The notes below the pieces were generated by a model. The model worked only from the letters and a program-made list of their open reading frames with translations, was not told the DNA's origin and made no database searches. The position numbers were made by a program, and so were the translations under genes. 64,000 nt of DNA from Boswellia sacra (Eukaryota; Streptophyta; Magnoliopsida; Sapindales; Burseraceae). The stretch covers positions 1-64,000 of the forward strand of contig SNVD02012916.1 of NCBI GenBank assembly GCA_013180625.2, in the 5' to 3' direction. Below are positions 35,530 to 48,204 of the stretch, one piece after another (the first letter of the stretch is position 1; every line of letters starts with the position of its first letter).

Positions 35530-35720
35530 ATTATATTTCTGTGCATACTTGTCACTGTCTAAAAATGTGATAAATATATAATAAAGTATAAAAAAGAGTG
35601 ACAAATATAAAGGAAATGTAGGTTTGACTTCTAGATTAGTGTTATATTTCTCACTTTTTTTAAAAACCACCAAATAAAAAAATTATAAAGTGACAAATAT
35701 TTAAAAAAATTCTTGTAGTG
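35530..35720 (-). repeat. A-type terminus of Pack-CACTA element 2
   Basis: Reverse complement begins CACTACAAGAATTTTTTTAA and continues with ATTTGTCACTT, TTTATTTGGTGGTTTTT and GACAAGTATGCAC, matching the A end of element 1. Confidence 0.88.
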
Positions 35721-35741
35721 TTTGATTCATAAATACCATTA

Positions 35742-37915
35742 TGTTAGGCCTTAAAATCTCTTATTTAGAGACTTTGAGGGTGATTAATTAAGAAAATAAT
35801 AAAAAGACATAATTAGTATCTCCTTTTTTTTTTTTTTTATCTAAGATCATTTTCTAATTTACACATATATTTGTACATATTACATGAATCCATTGCAACA
35901 TCTAGCTATTTGTTCAAGATTTACATACACCGACGACTAAACTTAGTACATAGGTTGCTAATTACATAACAAAATTGCCTATCACGATCTAGGCTAAGTC
36001 AAAACATTCCCCAAGACCATCGCGTGCATGTAAACGTCTAAACTCCCTAGGAAAGCTCTGGAATACCACTAGTACGAATATCTTTTTGTGTACCTATGGA
36101 GGGATGGGGTGAGTATACATCCCAGTATGAAAATTTCTAATATTATACTAAATCACAAGCATTCAAATAGTTACTTAATTACATAGTTATACAACCTATT
36201 ACAATAAGACAATCATTCTCATTAATACATCAAGGTATCACTTATTCACTTAACAATTAAAATTTTTTTTCATCGTTTCGCTTAGACCCGTATCCAAACG
36301 GCCTGTCCAAGGTCTAACATCTCAACGCTTATATTCATATTCCCCTTGGATCCATATCCAAAACGCCCCATCCAAGGTCCAATACTAAGAATTTCATACC
36401 AACATTACCCTTAGATCCGTATTTGAAACGGCCCATCCAAGGTCCAACACATACACTTATAAAGCTATTGATACCAAATTCCACACCCCAAGAAATTAAT
36501 TCCAAGCTTCAACCATATTATTCATTCCATACCACTACATAATTTAGCTGCTAGTCTTTAACTTTGAAAATTTGCTATAATTTGTACACTCAACCAGTTT
36601 AAGTGAGACTAGTTGGAAATGAAAGATTCAAGTGTCTAGTTTCAAATAAAATGTAATCTTTCTAAAATAAGTCCCAAGGCAATAAAATTTTTATGAAAAA
36701 TCCAAACCTATCACTCAACTAGTGAAATCTCTAGGATTTCCAGATCAAATTAGAAAAATCACCAAAAAGCATAGAAAAATGATTTTCAGGTGATTCAACT
36801 TGGAAATGAAAGTTTATGAAGTCTATTATAAGGTAAAAATACAAATTTTATAGAATTAACATTTACTCAATACAGATTTGAAAAAATATCTAAGCCCCTC
36901 AGATGAACAATGCAATTTCTAGATTTCGACTTCCATTTTAAAAAGCTCACCAAAATGTCATTTCAAATCCAAATTTAGTGAAACTAGTGTTGAATTAAAG
37001 TTTGACATGTCTACTTTTCAAAACAAAAATGGGATTTCCCAAAGCTAGTCTTAAAAGATATAGATTTGTGAAAATGTTCAGGTTTGTCGGATGAACAATA
37101 CTGTTTCCAGATTTCAACCTCCAATTCAAAAATTCACCAAACTTTCATTTTAAATCCAAATTCAATAAAATCAGTGGCAATTTAAAGCTTCATATGGCTA
37201 TTTTCCTAAATAAAAGAAAAAATATATAAATCACAATCCAAAAAAATGCAGCAACTCAAAGAACATAGGACAGTCACATGAACTACAACTTCCATCAAGA
37301 ACAACATCTCCTCCACTTCATAAGCACATAATTTCACAAATAATTCATCATTCAAGAAACAAACAATCATTTAACAATAAATCACATTCGTTGCAAACCC
37401 ATATCAATTAAAACAACAAAAATAAATAATAAGATTTGAGTATAGTGTTAGAAAATCCCTACTTGGTTTCCAAGCATATACATCCCTTTTCTTTTTCCCT
37501 TTTCTCTTCCTTTTTTTTTTTCTTATCTTTTTCTTCCTTCTCTTTCTCCTCTTCTTCTTTCCTCACTCTCCTTTAGCCCGTAGCACCCTCCTCTTCTATT
37601 ACGAAAATGAAAGAAAAATGCCTCGTTTGAAACCCTAATGTCTTTTATATATACAAGGCCCTAACCCATGGGCCTAAGTCTACTTCAAAATCCAAGTCAA
37701 TTTCATTCTTATCAAATTCTATCACAAGCCCACAATTATAATCCATCTAATCCTCATTTATTAAACATCGTTTTATAACTATTTCATGGCCTAAAGCCCA
37801 TCAAATTGAAATAAAATTACTCAAATACCCTTAGGCATAGTTTTTAAAATTTGTAATATATATATATATATATATATATACATATGTATACACATACATA
37901 TTTTGGAATTGTACG
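35742..37915 (-). repeat. LTR of the gypsy element (3' LTR in its own orientation)
   Basis: Starts TGTTAGGCCTTAAAATCTC and aligns throughout with 43587-45753. Differences include indels and a longer TA tract near 37858-37890. The substitutions scattered along both LTRs suggest that the insertion is not recent. Confidence 0.9.
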
Positions 37916-38119
37916 ACCTACCCTTCTAAAATAAATTTTGTCCTCAAAATTTTAAAATATGAGTAAGAAATTGCCTCCTGCATTCAAAAGCTCAGGATAC
38001 ATTCTTTTTATCTCTGACTCTAACTCCCATGTGGCCTCTTTAGCACCATGATGCTTCCACAAGACCTTGACTAACGGAATGATCTTGCCACATAGCAATT
38101 ACTCTCCTGTGTCCAAGAT

Positions 38120-38400
38120 TTAAATAGGAACCTCTTCATATAAAACATATTGTTGAATATCCAACTCACTCCAATCCATTACATGTGTTAGGTGAGGCTC
38201 ATACATCCTTAGCATCGATACATGAAATGTGTTATGAATTCCCAATAATCGTGGTGGCAATGCTAGCTCATAAGCTACTTCGCCAACCCATCTTAGAATT
38301 TCAAATGGCCCAATGTAGCGTGGAGCTAGTTTACCTTTTTGTCCAAAATGCATCAAGCCTTTATGTGGAGACACTTTAAAAACACATGTTCACCTACTTT
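38120..38400 (-). pseudogene. Gypsy integrase C-terminal region
   Basis: An 84-residue open stretch contains [25 protein letters not shown] and [11 protein letters not shown]. This is the DNA-binding C-terminal part of gypsy integrases. It is cut off from the core by the nested hAT element and by stops. Confidence 0.85.
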
Positions 38401-38634
38401 AAAGCTTTTCTATCGATTATGAGCTGTAAGTAAACATTGGCATATCAACTTCACCTTTTCTATTGTCTCTTGTACAAGCTCGGGTCCTAACAAGGTAGCT
38501 TCTCCTCCTTCTACCCAACATAAAGGAGACCTACACTGCCTACCATAAAGTGTCTCAAAAGGTGACATTCCAATGCTTGAGTGGTAGCTGTTGTTGTATG
38601 CAAACTCTACAAGAGGTAAATGATCCTCCCAATT

Positions 38635-39510
38635 TAGGGGTGTTCAAAATCCAATCCAATCCGCCCAAACCGATCCAATTTTGGTTGGATTTGATCAATT
38701 GGGATTTGAATTGGATTGAAATTTTTAAGAACCGAATTAATTGGATCAGATAATAGATCTTATTATAAAAATCCATTATAAACCGATCCAATCCAAATAA
38801 TAGGTAATAAAATTAACTATGTAATATATAAAAATTAAAATTAACATTTGATGATCATTGATGTAATGCATCTATGCTATATATAATTGGAAAGTATAAA
38901 CATAACTTAGTTATAATTATTTTTTATTTCATGAATTGTTTTTTCATGTCAATTATATTTATCTCAATATAAAAACTATTAGTTACTTACTAATTATTTA
39001 TTCATGTTTGCAAGGCATTCTTTAATATGCATGGATGACATTGAGTTAATACAATTTTGTAATAATAAATTTTTCCAAGTTACATTTTATGCAAGATAGC
39101 TTGTATGGAGTCCTATACATTTATTTAAATTACAATATTTGAATTGGAATGATTTAAATTTTTATTGTTGTTTTTAGTTGGGAACATTAATCAATTTATA
39201 AATGAATTTTTATTTATTATATTACGGTTTACTAATATTTTAATTCGCTTGGTAACTTTATGTTATCATTATTTTTATATAATAACTTGTGTTTATTATT
39301 GAATCATATGGGACTTTTTCTATTTAAAATTTTTTAAAGTTTGGATAGGATCGGATTGAATCGGATCGGATGATTTTTTTTTAATCGGATTGGATTGGAT
39401 TTCAATCTTGAATTGGATCGGATTGGATTGAAAAATCTCTAAACTGATCATTATTGGATTGGATTGGTTTTTAGCTAAATCCATTGGATCCAAACCGACA
39501 AACACCCCTA
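38635..39510. mobile_element. Non-autonomous hAT-type element (876 bp)
   Basis: Termini are TAGGGGTGTTC and its imperfect complement ACACCCCTA. Flanking 8-bp repeats are TCCCAATT (38627-38634) and TTCCAATT (39511-39518), one mismatch. The subterminal regions carry repeated GGATTGGAT/GGATCGGAT motifs in opposite orientations. No transposase is encoded. Removing it rejoins the gypsy integrase reading direction, which shows that it inserted into the retrotransposon. Confidence 0.87.
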
Positions 39511-39517
39511 TTCCAAT

Positions 39518-40700
39518 TACCTTGAAAATCCATCATACAAGCCCTCAACATATCTTCCAAAATTTGAATAGTAAGCTCTAACAGACCATCAGTTTGAGGA
39601 TGAAAAACTATACTAAATAACAATTGCATACCCATAACTCTTTGAAGGCTTTGTCGAAATTGAGCTGTATATCTATGATCTCTATCTGACACCACTGAAA
39701 CTGGAACTCCATGCAATCTCACAATTTCTTTAATGCACAGCCGACTCAAAACATCCACCGAATAGGTTATATAGATCGGAAGAAAATGTAATGCTTTTGA
39801 TAACCTATCTACAATCACCCATATTGCATCCTTTCCTCTCAAAGAACGTGGCAAACTAGTAACAAAATCCATGGTGATGTAGTCCCATTTCCATTCTTCT
39901 ATAGGAAGTGGTTGAAGTAATCCTATAGGCCTTTGATGCTCAGCCTTCACTTGTTGATAAGTAAGGCATCTGGACACATATTCAACAACATCCCTTTTCA
40001 TTCCTTTCCACCAAAACTGTCAACGTAAGTCATGATAAATCTTGGTACCACTGGGATGAACAACAAATTTAGAGTGATGAAATTCCCTAAGGATGTCATC
40101 TTTACACTCTTTACTTGATGGCACAAAGATCCTGCCCTTGAATCATAAACTCTTATCCAAATCGATTGTCCAATCAACAATTCCATCACCGTGTAACACT
40201 TGCTTATACAAGGTTCTAGTCTCTAAATCTTGATGTTGCAACTCGATCACTCTATGCACAAGAGACAGTTGAGCAACAAGTGTAAAAAGGCGAATTTGAT
40301 CTCTGCAATCCTCAACCGAGATATCATAATCATGAATAGATTGCAACATGCTCCACTCTCCTATCATTGCACTAACCATAGCCCTCGACTTTCTACTTAA
40401 TGCGTCAGCCGCCACATTTGCTTTGCTCGGGTGATATTGGATAAAGAAGTTATAGTCTTCCTAATACTTCATCCATCTTCATTGTCTCAAGTTCAAGCCT
40501 TTTTGGGTGAAAATGTATTTCAAACTTTTATGATCACAAAAGACTTCAAACCTTTCACCATACAAATAATGTCGCCAAATTTTCAAAGCATACACTACCG
40601 CAGCAAGTTCTTAATCACGACTGGGATAATTCTGCTCGTGAGTTTCAACTGGCGAGAAGCAAAAGCTATAACCCGACCTTGTTGCATTAATCCTAATCCA
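39518..40700 (-). pseudogene. Gypsy RNase H and integrase core remnants
   Basis: 40001-39518 encodes an integrase core with MDFVTSLP (first catalytic Asp), VVSDRD (second Asp) and FHPQTDGLLELT (Glu in the usual place). 40415-40143 encodes MAADALSRK, the end of RNase H, and the linker to the integrase. Further right, frames with stops recall the RNase H segment [11 protein letters not shown]. Several frameshifts separate these parts. Confidence 0.85.
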
Positions 40701-40859
40701 TTCAAGAAGGCATCAGTGAATACTACATAATCAACTCCACGTTATGGTATCACAAGAATAGGCGTTGAAGTTAATATTTTCTTCAATTCTTGGAATGCTT
40801 GCTCACATGAATTATTCCATTCGAATGTGACTCCTTTCCTTGTTAGCCTAGTCATTGGT

Positions 40860-42200
40860 ACAGCCAATCGAGAAAAATTCTAAACAAAACGTCAATAGTA
40901 ACTTGCTAGACCCAAGAAACTACGTACTTCGAACGCATTCTTTGGTCGTTTCCATTTCATAATTGCTTCCACTTTCGATGGACCCACTGAGATTCCTTGT
41001 CTTGACACCACATGGCCTAAAAAGTTTACTTCTGATAACCAAAATTCACATTTACTTAGCTTGGCATAAAGATGATGTTCTCTCAATGTTTGAAGTGCTA
41101 TACATAGATGTTGCTAATGTTCAACTTCAGATGAAGAATAAATAAGGATACCATCCACAAACACAACTACAAATTGGTCTAAGTGAGATCTGAAAATACG
41201 GTTTATCAAATCCACAAAGGTAGCAGGAGCATTAGTTAGTCCAAATGGCATGACCAAAAATTCATAATGCCCATAACGGGTACAAAAAGCGATCTTTCAT
41301 ATGTCTTCTTCCTTTATTCTCAACTGATGATAGCCTGAACAAAGATTTATCTTGGAAAAATAGCAAGATCCTCTTAACTAGTCAAACAAATCATCAATCC
41401 AAGGTAAAAAATATTTGTTTTTTACTATAACTCGATTTAACTACCTGTAATCTATACATAAACGTAATGAACCATCTTTCTTATTCACAAACAATACTGG
41501 TGCACCCCAGGGAGACATACTAGGTTGGATGAATCCTTTTTCTAACAATTCTTCTATTTGTAACTTCAACTCCCTCTGATGGAGCCATTTGGTAAGGAGC
41601 AACTGATATGGGTGCCACATCTGGATAAACCTCAATAGCAAACTCCACTTCTCTAGTTAGAGTAACCCAAGCTTCTTTTCAGGAAAAACATCAAGGAAAT
41701 CACTTACCACATGGGAAAGTTCAGAAACCCCTTTATTAGTCTCTTCTACCAATATACTTGTTATCATGCTCCTGACCCCTTTTTGGTTTTACAACCCAAG
41801 AAAAGGGTAATGAAAGGATGCATATTTTCCACATAGAAACTGAAAATGATCCCCTTAGGTGTGTGAATTATCACTTTCTTCTTGTAATAGTCTAATATAA
41901 CTCGATAAGTTGACAATCAATCCATCCCTAATATCACATTATACTCAGTGAAATCCATAAGTATCAAATCAAATGACAACTTGTGCCCATTGATATCTAG
42001 CACACAAGAACAACATATCCTCCCAACTTCTAAGGTACTACCAATGGGTGACTCCACGTGTAATACAGAATCCAACAAATCAGACTAATCCTAGTGCAAA
42101 TGCAAACTGAGTAGGTATAAAAGAATGAGTAGCTCTAGAATCAAAGCCATGAGTTAAAAATCAATAATATACCTCCAACAACCACATTATCTATAGGCTT
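40860..42200 (-). pseudogene. Gypsy reverse transcriptase and protease remnants
   Basis: 41641-41441 carries [19 protein letters not shown] and [11 protein letters not shown]. Near 41150 the active site reads [15 protein letters not shown], where the family has YVDDILIYS, so one catalytic Asp is lost. 41086-40892 carries [21 protein letters not shown] frame near 42110-42190 reads FDSRATHSF, in place of the protease motif DSGATHSF. The enzyme cannot be active. Confidence 0.85.
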
Positions 42201-42419
42201 TGTCGGTTGAGTCAAAGCAAAAAATCATCCTTGAGTCATCTGTCCCTAATGTCTACTACTATGTGATTGCCTCTAAGGCCTAACGAATTGAGAAAAAGCT
42301 GCTTGAGACCTCTAAGATGCCTGATATGACTGAGTATGACGTCCTTAAGACGGAGGTCTAAACTGTGGCTCTGACCCCTATTGAGGAGTCAATTGGGTTT
42401 GACTAGTGATGCTTTGAGG

Positions 42420-43400
42420 ATCTGGCATCCCTGTTGGACAATCCCGTTAAATGTGATCGCATTATCCATATCTAAAGCATCTAGGACACTGACGTCACAA
42501 GTGACCTGGTTTCCCAGACCCATAACAAACGTTCTGATTTTGTGCAGACATACTTGATATGGAGCTTTGAGATTGCAGTTGCTGAGACTGGGAATTAAAG
42601 GAAGTTTTCCTGGAATGAGTTCGCTATCTCTTAGCTAAACAATTATGCTGTCTTATTCCTCTAGGAGGTATGCCAATACCCCCCACTCTGTGACTCTGAG
42701 AGATCTCTTATTCTGCAACTAAGGCAGTCTCTACTGCATAAACATATGTGGTCAATCTACATACTGCAACTGAGGGTCTGATGTCATCTCTCAATCCCTT
42801 TTGAAATCTCCGAGCCTTGCTAGCCTCATCTGCTAGCAAACCAAGTGCAAAACAGGATAAGGTAGTAAATCGTGCCTCATATTGCTGCACTGTCATATTC
42901 CCCTATGTCAAGTATATGAACTCATTTTCCTTCTGATCCTGAAAGACTGAAGGAAAATATTTGTCTAGAAAAGCAATCGAGAAATCTCCAAATGAGGATA
43001 TTTCCTTCTCTAATATGCCCAATAGATGTCCACTACTGAAATGCATCTCCTGTCAACAAGTGAGTTGCCACCCTAACCTGTAAATCTTCTTTAACTTGCA
43101 AAAGGTTAAAAAGGCGCTTAACTCGTATAAGCTAGTCTTCTACAACATTCGTATTGGGCTCCCCATGAAAAATAGGAGGATTATAACATCGAACCTCTCT
43201 AAGTGCATTCTTCATTCGATTGTCAACACCTATCACTAATACCGATTGAGGTAGTGGTGGTGGGTTAGCACGAATAGTATCTCTAACTGTATTTGCCACT
43301 ATCTCTGCCAATGTATTGGCCACATCTTTCATAACCCTATAAAACTACAACCTCTCACCACCCTCAAGCAGATTGGAACTAGAAGCACCTCGGGTACGAG
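42420..43400 (-). pseudogene. Gypsy gag remnant
   Basis: 43332-43132 and 42896-42708 contain capsid-type sequence: MTVQQYEARFTTLS, ADEASKARRFQKGLR. Near 42430-42490 a damaged zinc knuckle is visible, with RDCPTG at its end. Stops and frameshifts are frequent. Confidence 0.8.
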
Positions 43401-43565
43401 AACTCATTATCCAATTTCATCAATGGCAAAAATATAAGTGGCAGAATTCTATAACATATAGAAGATAAGCGTAACAAACAAATATTCAAGGCACATGCAA
43501 GCACACAAGACATAACTCTACCCCTCCCAAACCATCTACATCTTTTTCCCAAGTCCACAATAAAA

Positions 43566-43583
43566 GCTTAAGCTCTGATACCA
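43566..43583 (-). other. Primer binding site of the gypsy element
   Basis: The reverse complement reads TGGTATCAGAGCTTAAGC, the usual complement of the 3' end of initiator Met-tRNA, three bases inside the LTR edge. It fixes the orientation of the element. Confidence 0.92.
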
Positions 43584-43586
43584 TTT

Positions 43587-45753
43587 TGTCAAGCCCTAAA
43601 ATCTCTTATTTAGAGACCTTAAGGGTGATTAATTAAAAAAATAATAAAAAGACATCATTAGTGTCTCCTTTTTTTCATCTAAGATCATTTTCTCATTTAC
43701 ACATATTTGTACACATCACATGAATCCATTGCAACATCTAGCTATTTGTTCAAGATAAATTTTACATATACCGATGACTAAACTTAGTACATAGGTTCCT
43801 AATTACATAACAAAATTGCCTATCATGATCTAGGCTTCGTCAAAACATTCCCCAAAACCATCAAATGCATGTACACGTCCAGACTCCCTAGGAAAGCTTT
43901 GGAACATCACCAGTACGAATATTTTTTTGTGTACATGTGGAGGGAGGGGATGAGTATACATCCAAGTAGGGAAAATTCTAATATTATACTAAATCACATT
44001 GCATTCAAACAATTACTTAATTACACAGTTACACAACCTATTACAATAAGTCATACAATCATTCTCATTCATACATCAAGGTATCACTTATTCACTTAAC
44101 AATCAAAATTTTTTTCATCTAATGTTTCCCTTAGACCCGTATCCAAACGACCCATCCAAGGTCTAACATCTCAAGTTTATATTCGTGTTTCCCTTGGATC
44201 CATATCCAAAACGGCCCATTCAAGGTCCAACACTAAGAATTTCATATCCGCATTCCCTTAGATCAATATTCAAAACGACCCATCCAAGGTCCAACACATA
44301 TACTTATAAACCTTTCAATACAATTTCTAATTGCATATTTTAAAAAGCTATTGATACCAAATTCCACATCCCAAGAAATTAATTCCAAGGTTCAACCATA
44401 TTATCCATTCCATACCACTACATAATTCAACTGCTAGTCTTTAACTTTGAAATTTTACTATAATTTGTACACTCAACCAATTTAAGTGAGACCAGTTGGA
44501 AATGAAAGATTCAAGTGTCTAGATTCAAAATAAAATTTAATCTTTCTAAAATAAGTCCCAAGACAATACAGTTTTTATGAAAAATTCAAACCTGGCACTA
44601 AACAAGTGAAATTTCCAAGATTTCAAGCTCAAATTAGAAAAATCACCAAAAAGTGTAGAAAAATGATTTTCATGTGATTCAACTTGGAAATGAAAGTTTA
44701 TGAAGTCTAGTATGAGACAAAAATACTAATTTTACATAATTAACATCTATATAGATTTGCAAAAATGTCTAATCCCCTTGGATGAGCAATGCAATTTCCA
44801 GATTTCGACTTCCATTTTAAAAAATTCACCAAAATTTCATTTCAAATCCAAATTTAGTGAAACTAGTGCTGAATTAAAGCTTGACATGTCTACTTTTTAA
44901 AACAAAAATGGGATTTCCAAAAACTAGTCTCAAAAGATACAGATTTGTGAAAATGTTCAGGTTTGTTTGATGAATAGTACCATTTCCAGATTTCAACCTC
45001 CAATTTCAAAAGCTCACCAAAACTTCATTTTAAATCCAAATTCAATGAAATCGGTGAAAATTTGAAGCTTCATATGTTATTTTCTAAGCAAAAGAAAAAT
45101 TACATAAATCACAATCCAAAAAAATGCAGCAGCTCAAAGAACATAGGACAGTCACATGAGCTACAACTTCCATCAAGAATAACATATCCTCCACTTCATA
45201 AGCACATAATTTCACAAATAATTCATCATACAAGAAACAGACAGTCAATTTAACAGTAAATCACATGCATCGCAACCCATATCAATTAAAACAACAAAAA
45301 TAAATAATAAGATTTAAGTATAGTGTTAGAAAATCCTTACTTGGTTTCCAAGCCTATACACCCCTTTTCTTTTTCCCTTTTCTCTTCCCTTTTTTCCTTC
45401 TCTTTTTCTTCCTTCACTTTCTCCTCTTCTTCTTCCCTCTCTCTCCCTTTAACCTGTAGCACCCTCCTCTTCTATTACAAAGATGAAAGAAAAATGCCTC
45501 GTTTGAAACCCTAATGTCTCTTATATATAGAAGGCCTTAACCCATGGGCATAAGTCCACTTCAAATCCAAGCCCATTTCATCCTTACTAAATTCTGACAC
45601 AAGCCCACAACTATAATCCAACCCAATCCTCATTTATTAAACATGGTTTTATAACTATTGCATGGCCTAAAGCCCATCAAATTCAAAAAAAATTACTCAA
45701 ATACCCTTAGGCATAGTTTCTAAAACTTGCAATATATATATTGGAATTCTACA
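43587..45753 (-). repeat. LTR of the gypsy element (5' LTR in its own orientation)
   Basis: Direct repeat of 35742-37915. In element orientation it starts TGTAGAATTCC and ends in CTTGACA, a TG...CA LTR. Confidence 0.9.
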
Positions 45754-45868
45754 CGTTATCATCTATGTATATAGAAAAATTGCATATTCCTTATTCCAAT
45801 ATTAGAAAAAATAATATGAAGTTTGAATATAATTTTATATCATTTTTATACTTTGTGTTACCTTATAA
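45754..45868 (+). repeat. Copy 2 of the UGT-upstream sequence, right part
   Basis: After the gypsy element the sequence TCATCTATGTATAT-GCATATTCCTTATTCCAAT-TTAGAAAA-TAAT resumes alignment with 61533-61637. With the left part (30285-30827) and the short bridge 35724-35741 it makes a complete second copy of 60945-61637. Confidence 0.82.
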
Positions 45869-45884
45869 ATGTTTATTCGGGTAC

Positions 45885-47260
45885 CTAACACACACCAATA
45901 GCCTTTTTCAGCTTTTCAAATCTTGATGAGTTCAATGCCTTGGTAAACAAATCGACTAGTTGGTTTTCAATTGAAATTTGCTTAATGTGAACTGTCCTAA
46001 ATTCAACGACCTCTCTAATGAAATGATACCTAATGTTTATGTGTTTAGTTCTTGAATGTTGGATAGGGCTTTGGGAGATGTCAATTGCCCTTGTGTTATC
46101 ACAAAAAACTGTCATGGATTCTTGAGAGATACCATAGTCTTCCAACAATTGTGTCATCCATAGTACTTGAGTAAAACAGCTACCAGTAGCTATGCACTCA
46201 GCCTCAGTAGTTGAAAATGAAATTGAGTTTTGTTTCTTGCTATGCCAAGCCACCAGGTTGTTTCCAAGATAGAAGCATCATACTCTTTCTATCATCCATA
46301 TTGCTAGCCCAATCAGCAACACTATAACCTACATGAGAAGAATTTGTGTCTTTAGAAAACCAAATTCCATATTCTATAGTCCCTTGAACATACTTGATTA
46401 TCCTCTTGACTGCTGCCATATGTAGTTCTTTTGGGCATGACTAAAATCGTGCACATAGACCTACACTCAAACTAATGTTAGGTCTCTTTGTTATGAGATA
46501 TGGAAGGCTTATGATCATGCTTCTATATAGGCTTTGATCAACATTATTTCTGTCATCATCCTTCGATGGTTTGATATTGGTAGCAATAGGTGTCCTTATT
46601 GCTTTGCTCTTGTCCATTTCAAATTTTCTCACTAAGTTCTTTGCATACTTAGTTTGAGAGATGAAAATGCCATCATCAAGCTATTTGACTTGAAGTCCAA
46701 GGAAAAAAGTTAGTTCATTTACCATCCTCATCTCAAATTCACCCTGCATAAGCCCAACAAACTTATTAGTTTTATCATCAGGTGTACAATCAAAAACTAT
46801 ATCATCAATATAGATTTGAGCAACAAAAATATACTTAGATGCATGCTTTATGAATAAGGTTTTGTCATTGCTACCTTTGGTATATCCTTTACCAAAAAGA
46901 AAGGTTGTAAGCCTTTCATACCAAGCTCTTGGAGCTTGTTTCAAACCATACAAAGCCTTTTTCAATTCGTGACATAAGTGGGATGCTTAGGATCGAGAAT
47001 GCCTTTTGGTTGCTCAACAAAAGCTTCCTCATTTAAAATACCATTTAGAAAAGCTATTTTAACATTCATTTGAAAGAGTCTGAGGTTTAATAAACAAATA
47101 ATAGCAAGCAGCAGCCTAACAGATTCTAATCTAGCCACAAGTACAAAGGTTTTATCAAAATCTATTCCCTCAATTTGTGTGTACCCTTGAACAACTAATC
47201 TAGCCTTATTCCTAGTCACTTGTCCATTTTCATCACTTTTTTTCTTAAAATCCATTTAGT
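45885..47260 (-). pseudogene. Copia reverse transcriptase and RNase H remnants
   Basis: 47255-46962 has NKARLVVQGYTQIEGIDFD (RT start). 46965-46681 has LYGLKQAPRAWYERL and the active site YIDDIVF, whose two Asp are kept. 46632-46441 is the linker (IRTPIATNIKPS). 46253-45885 has SISFSTTEAECIA and SRTKHINIRYHFIRE, which are RNase H motifs, and a natural-looking end. At least three interruptions split the frame. Confidence 0.9.
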
Positions 47261-47689
47261 TCCAATGACATTAGTGTTTTCAAGTCTAGAAACTAAAGTC
47301 CACACTCGATTTCTCTTAAATTGATTTAACTCATCTTATATGGCTTGAATCCAGACTTCTTCCTTAAAGGCATCATTCACAGATTTAGGTTCTACAAGTG
47401 ATACATAGCAAGAAAAATTCATATGATTCCTTACTTTACTTTTGGTTTTAACGCCACCTTCTGGACTTTCAATGGCAGTAGTGGTAAGATGTGCCTTTTT
47501 AATCTAGGTTGGAGGATCCCTAATTTTGTCAACAATTTTGATTTCATTTCTGCTCAAATCAATGTTGTCAAACATCTCAGTTTTATCTATCTTAACTTCT
47601 ATAATTCCATTTTGTGAGACTGGTTCTGTGTTTTTTTCAAATTCTGTTCCAGTTTTACTAGCTAGTTCTTCGGTACTTTTTATCGCTTC

Positions 47690-48204
47690 TTCTTATGAAA
47701 ATTTTGCAAAATCATCATAGAATCAAACACAAAATTAGGAGATTCCATAATGTTTTTAATTCTCATGTTATAAATCCTATATGCTTTGCTATTCAATAAA
47801 TAAACAAAAAAACACCATCATCACTTTTGGCTCAAAATTTGCGAAGTTGTTCTTTGTCATTAAAAATATTGCACTTACAACCAAATACATGGAAATATTT
47901 GAGATTAGGTTTTCTCCCTTTTAGCAACTCATAAGGTGTTTGACAGGTTCCTGGTCTTAAGAGAACTCTGTTGATGATGTAGCATACTATATTGATTGCC
48001 TTTGCCTAAAGCCTTTTTGTAAGCTTCTTGATGTTCAACATCACTCGAGCCATTTCGTGCAAGGTTCATACTTTCTCTCCACTACTCCATCTGTTCATGC
48101 GTCTTTAGAGTAGAGAATTCATGAGTGATGCATGAAGTTTGCAAAAATCAGCATAACTCTTGTTTTCAAATTCTTTCCCATCATCACTTCTGATTCTGAT
48201 AATT
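47690..48204 (-). pseudogene. Copia integrase, C-terminal half
   Basis: Frames with stops read parts of the copia integrase end, such as LLKGRKPNLKYF and GCKCNIFNDKEQLR. It is separated from the N-terminal half at 55607 by the hAT element. Confidence 0.75.

Larger units (their letters stand above)
30828..35720 (-). mobile_element. Pack-CACTA element 2 (4.9 kb) carrying host gene fragments
   Basis: The left (B) end begins CACTATAAGAAAAATGATC and the right (A) end finishes in ATTCTTGTAGTG, with TTT direct repeats at 30825-30827 and 35721-35723. Its ends match those of element 1 but in the opposite orientation. The interior holds minus-strand exons of TIM23, an S28 peptidase, an HBS1-like GTPase and a TOM1-like protein, arranged A to B. 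The empty site can be checked inside this window: removing the element joins ...TTTACG and GATTCAT..., which aligns with the intact sequence near 61515. No transposase was seen. Confidence 0.92.
35742..45753 (-). mobile_element. Decayed Ty3/gypsy LTR retrotransposon (10 kb)
   Basis: Two direct repeats of about 2.17 kb flank a minus-strand internal region with gag, protease, RT, RNase H and integrase remnants in gypsy order (integrase last). The flanking 5-bp repeats are CATTA (35737-35741) and CGTTA (45754-45758), one mismatch. The primer site beside the right-hand LTR is of Met-tRNA type. The coding region has many stops, and the second Asp of the RT active-site motif is replaced. The C-terminal integrase ([20 protein letters not shown]) resembles the Tekay/Del-like plant lineage, though I cannot see a chromodomain clearly. 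A hAT-type element is nested in it at 38635-39510. The element itself sits 21 bp right of Pack-CACTA element 2, in copy 2 of the UGT-upstream sequence. Confidence 0.92.

Noticed and set aside
15043..35720. One 20.7-kb CACTA element with A-type ends at both sides
   Set aside because: The outer flanks do not match (TTG left, TTT right), while the pairs 15043-21862 (TTG/TTG) and 30828-35720 (TTT/TTT) do, and B-type ends at 21862 and 30828 complete them.
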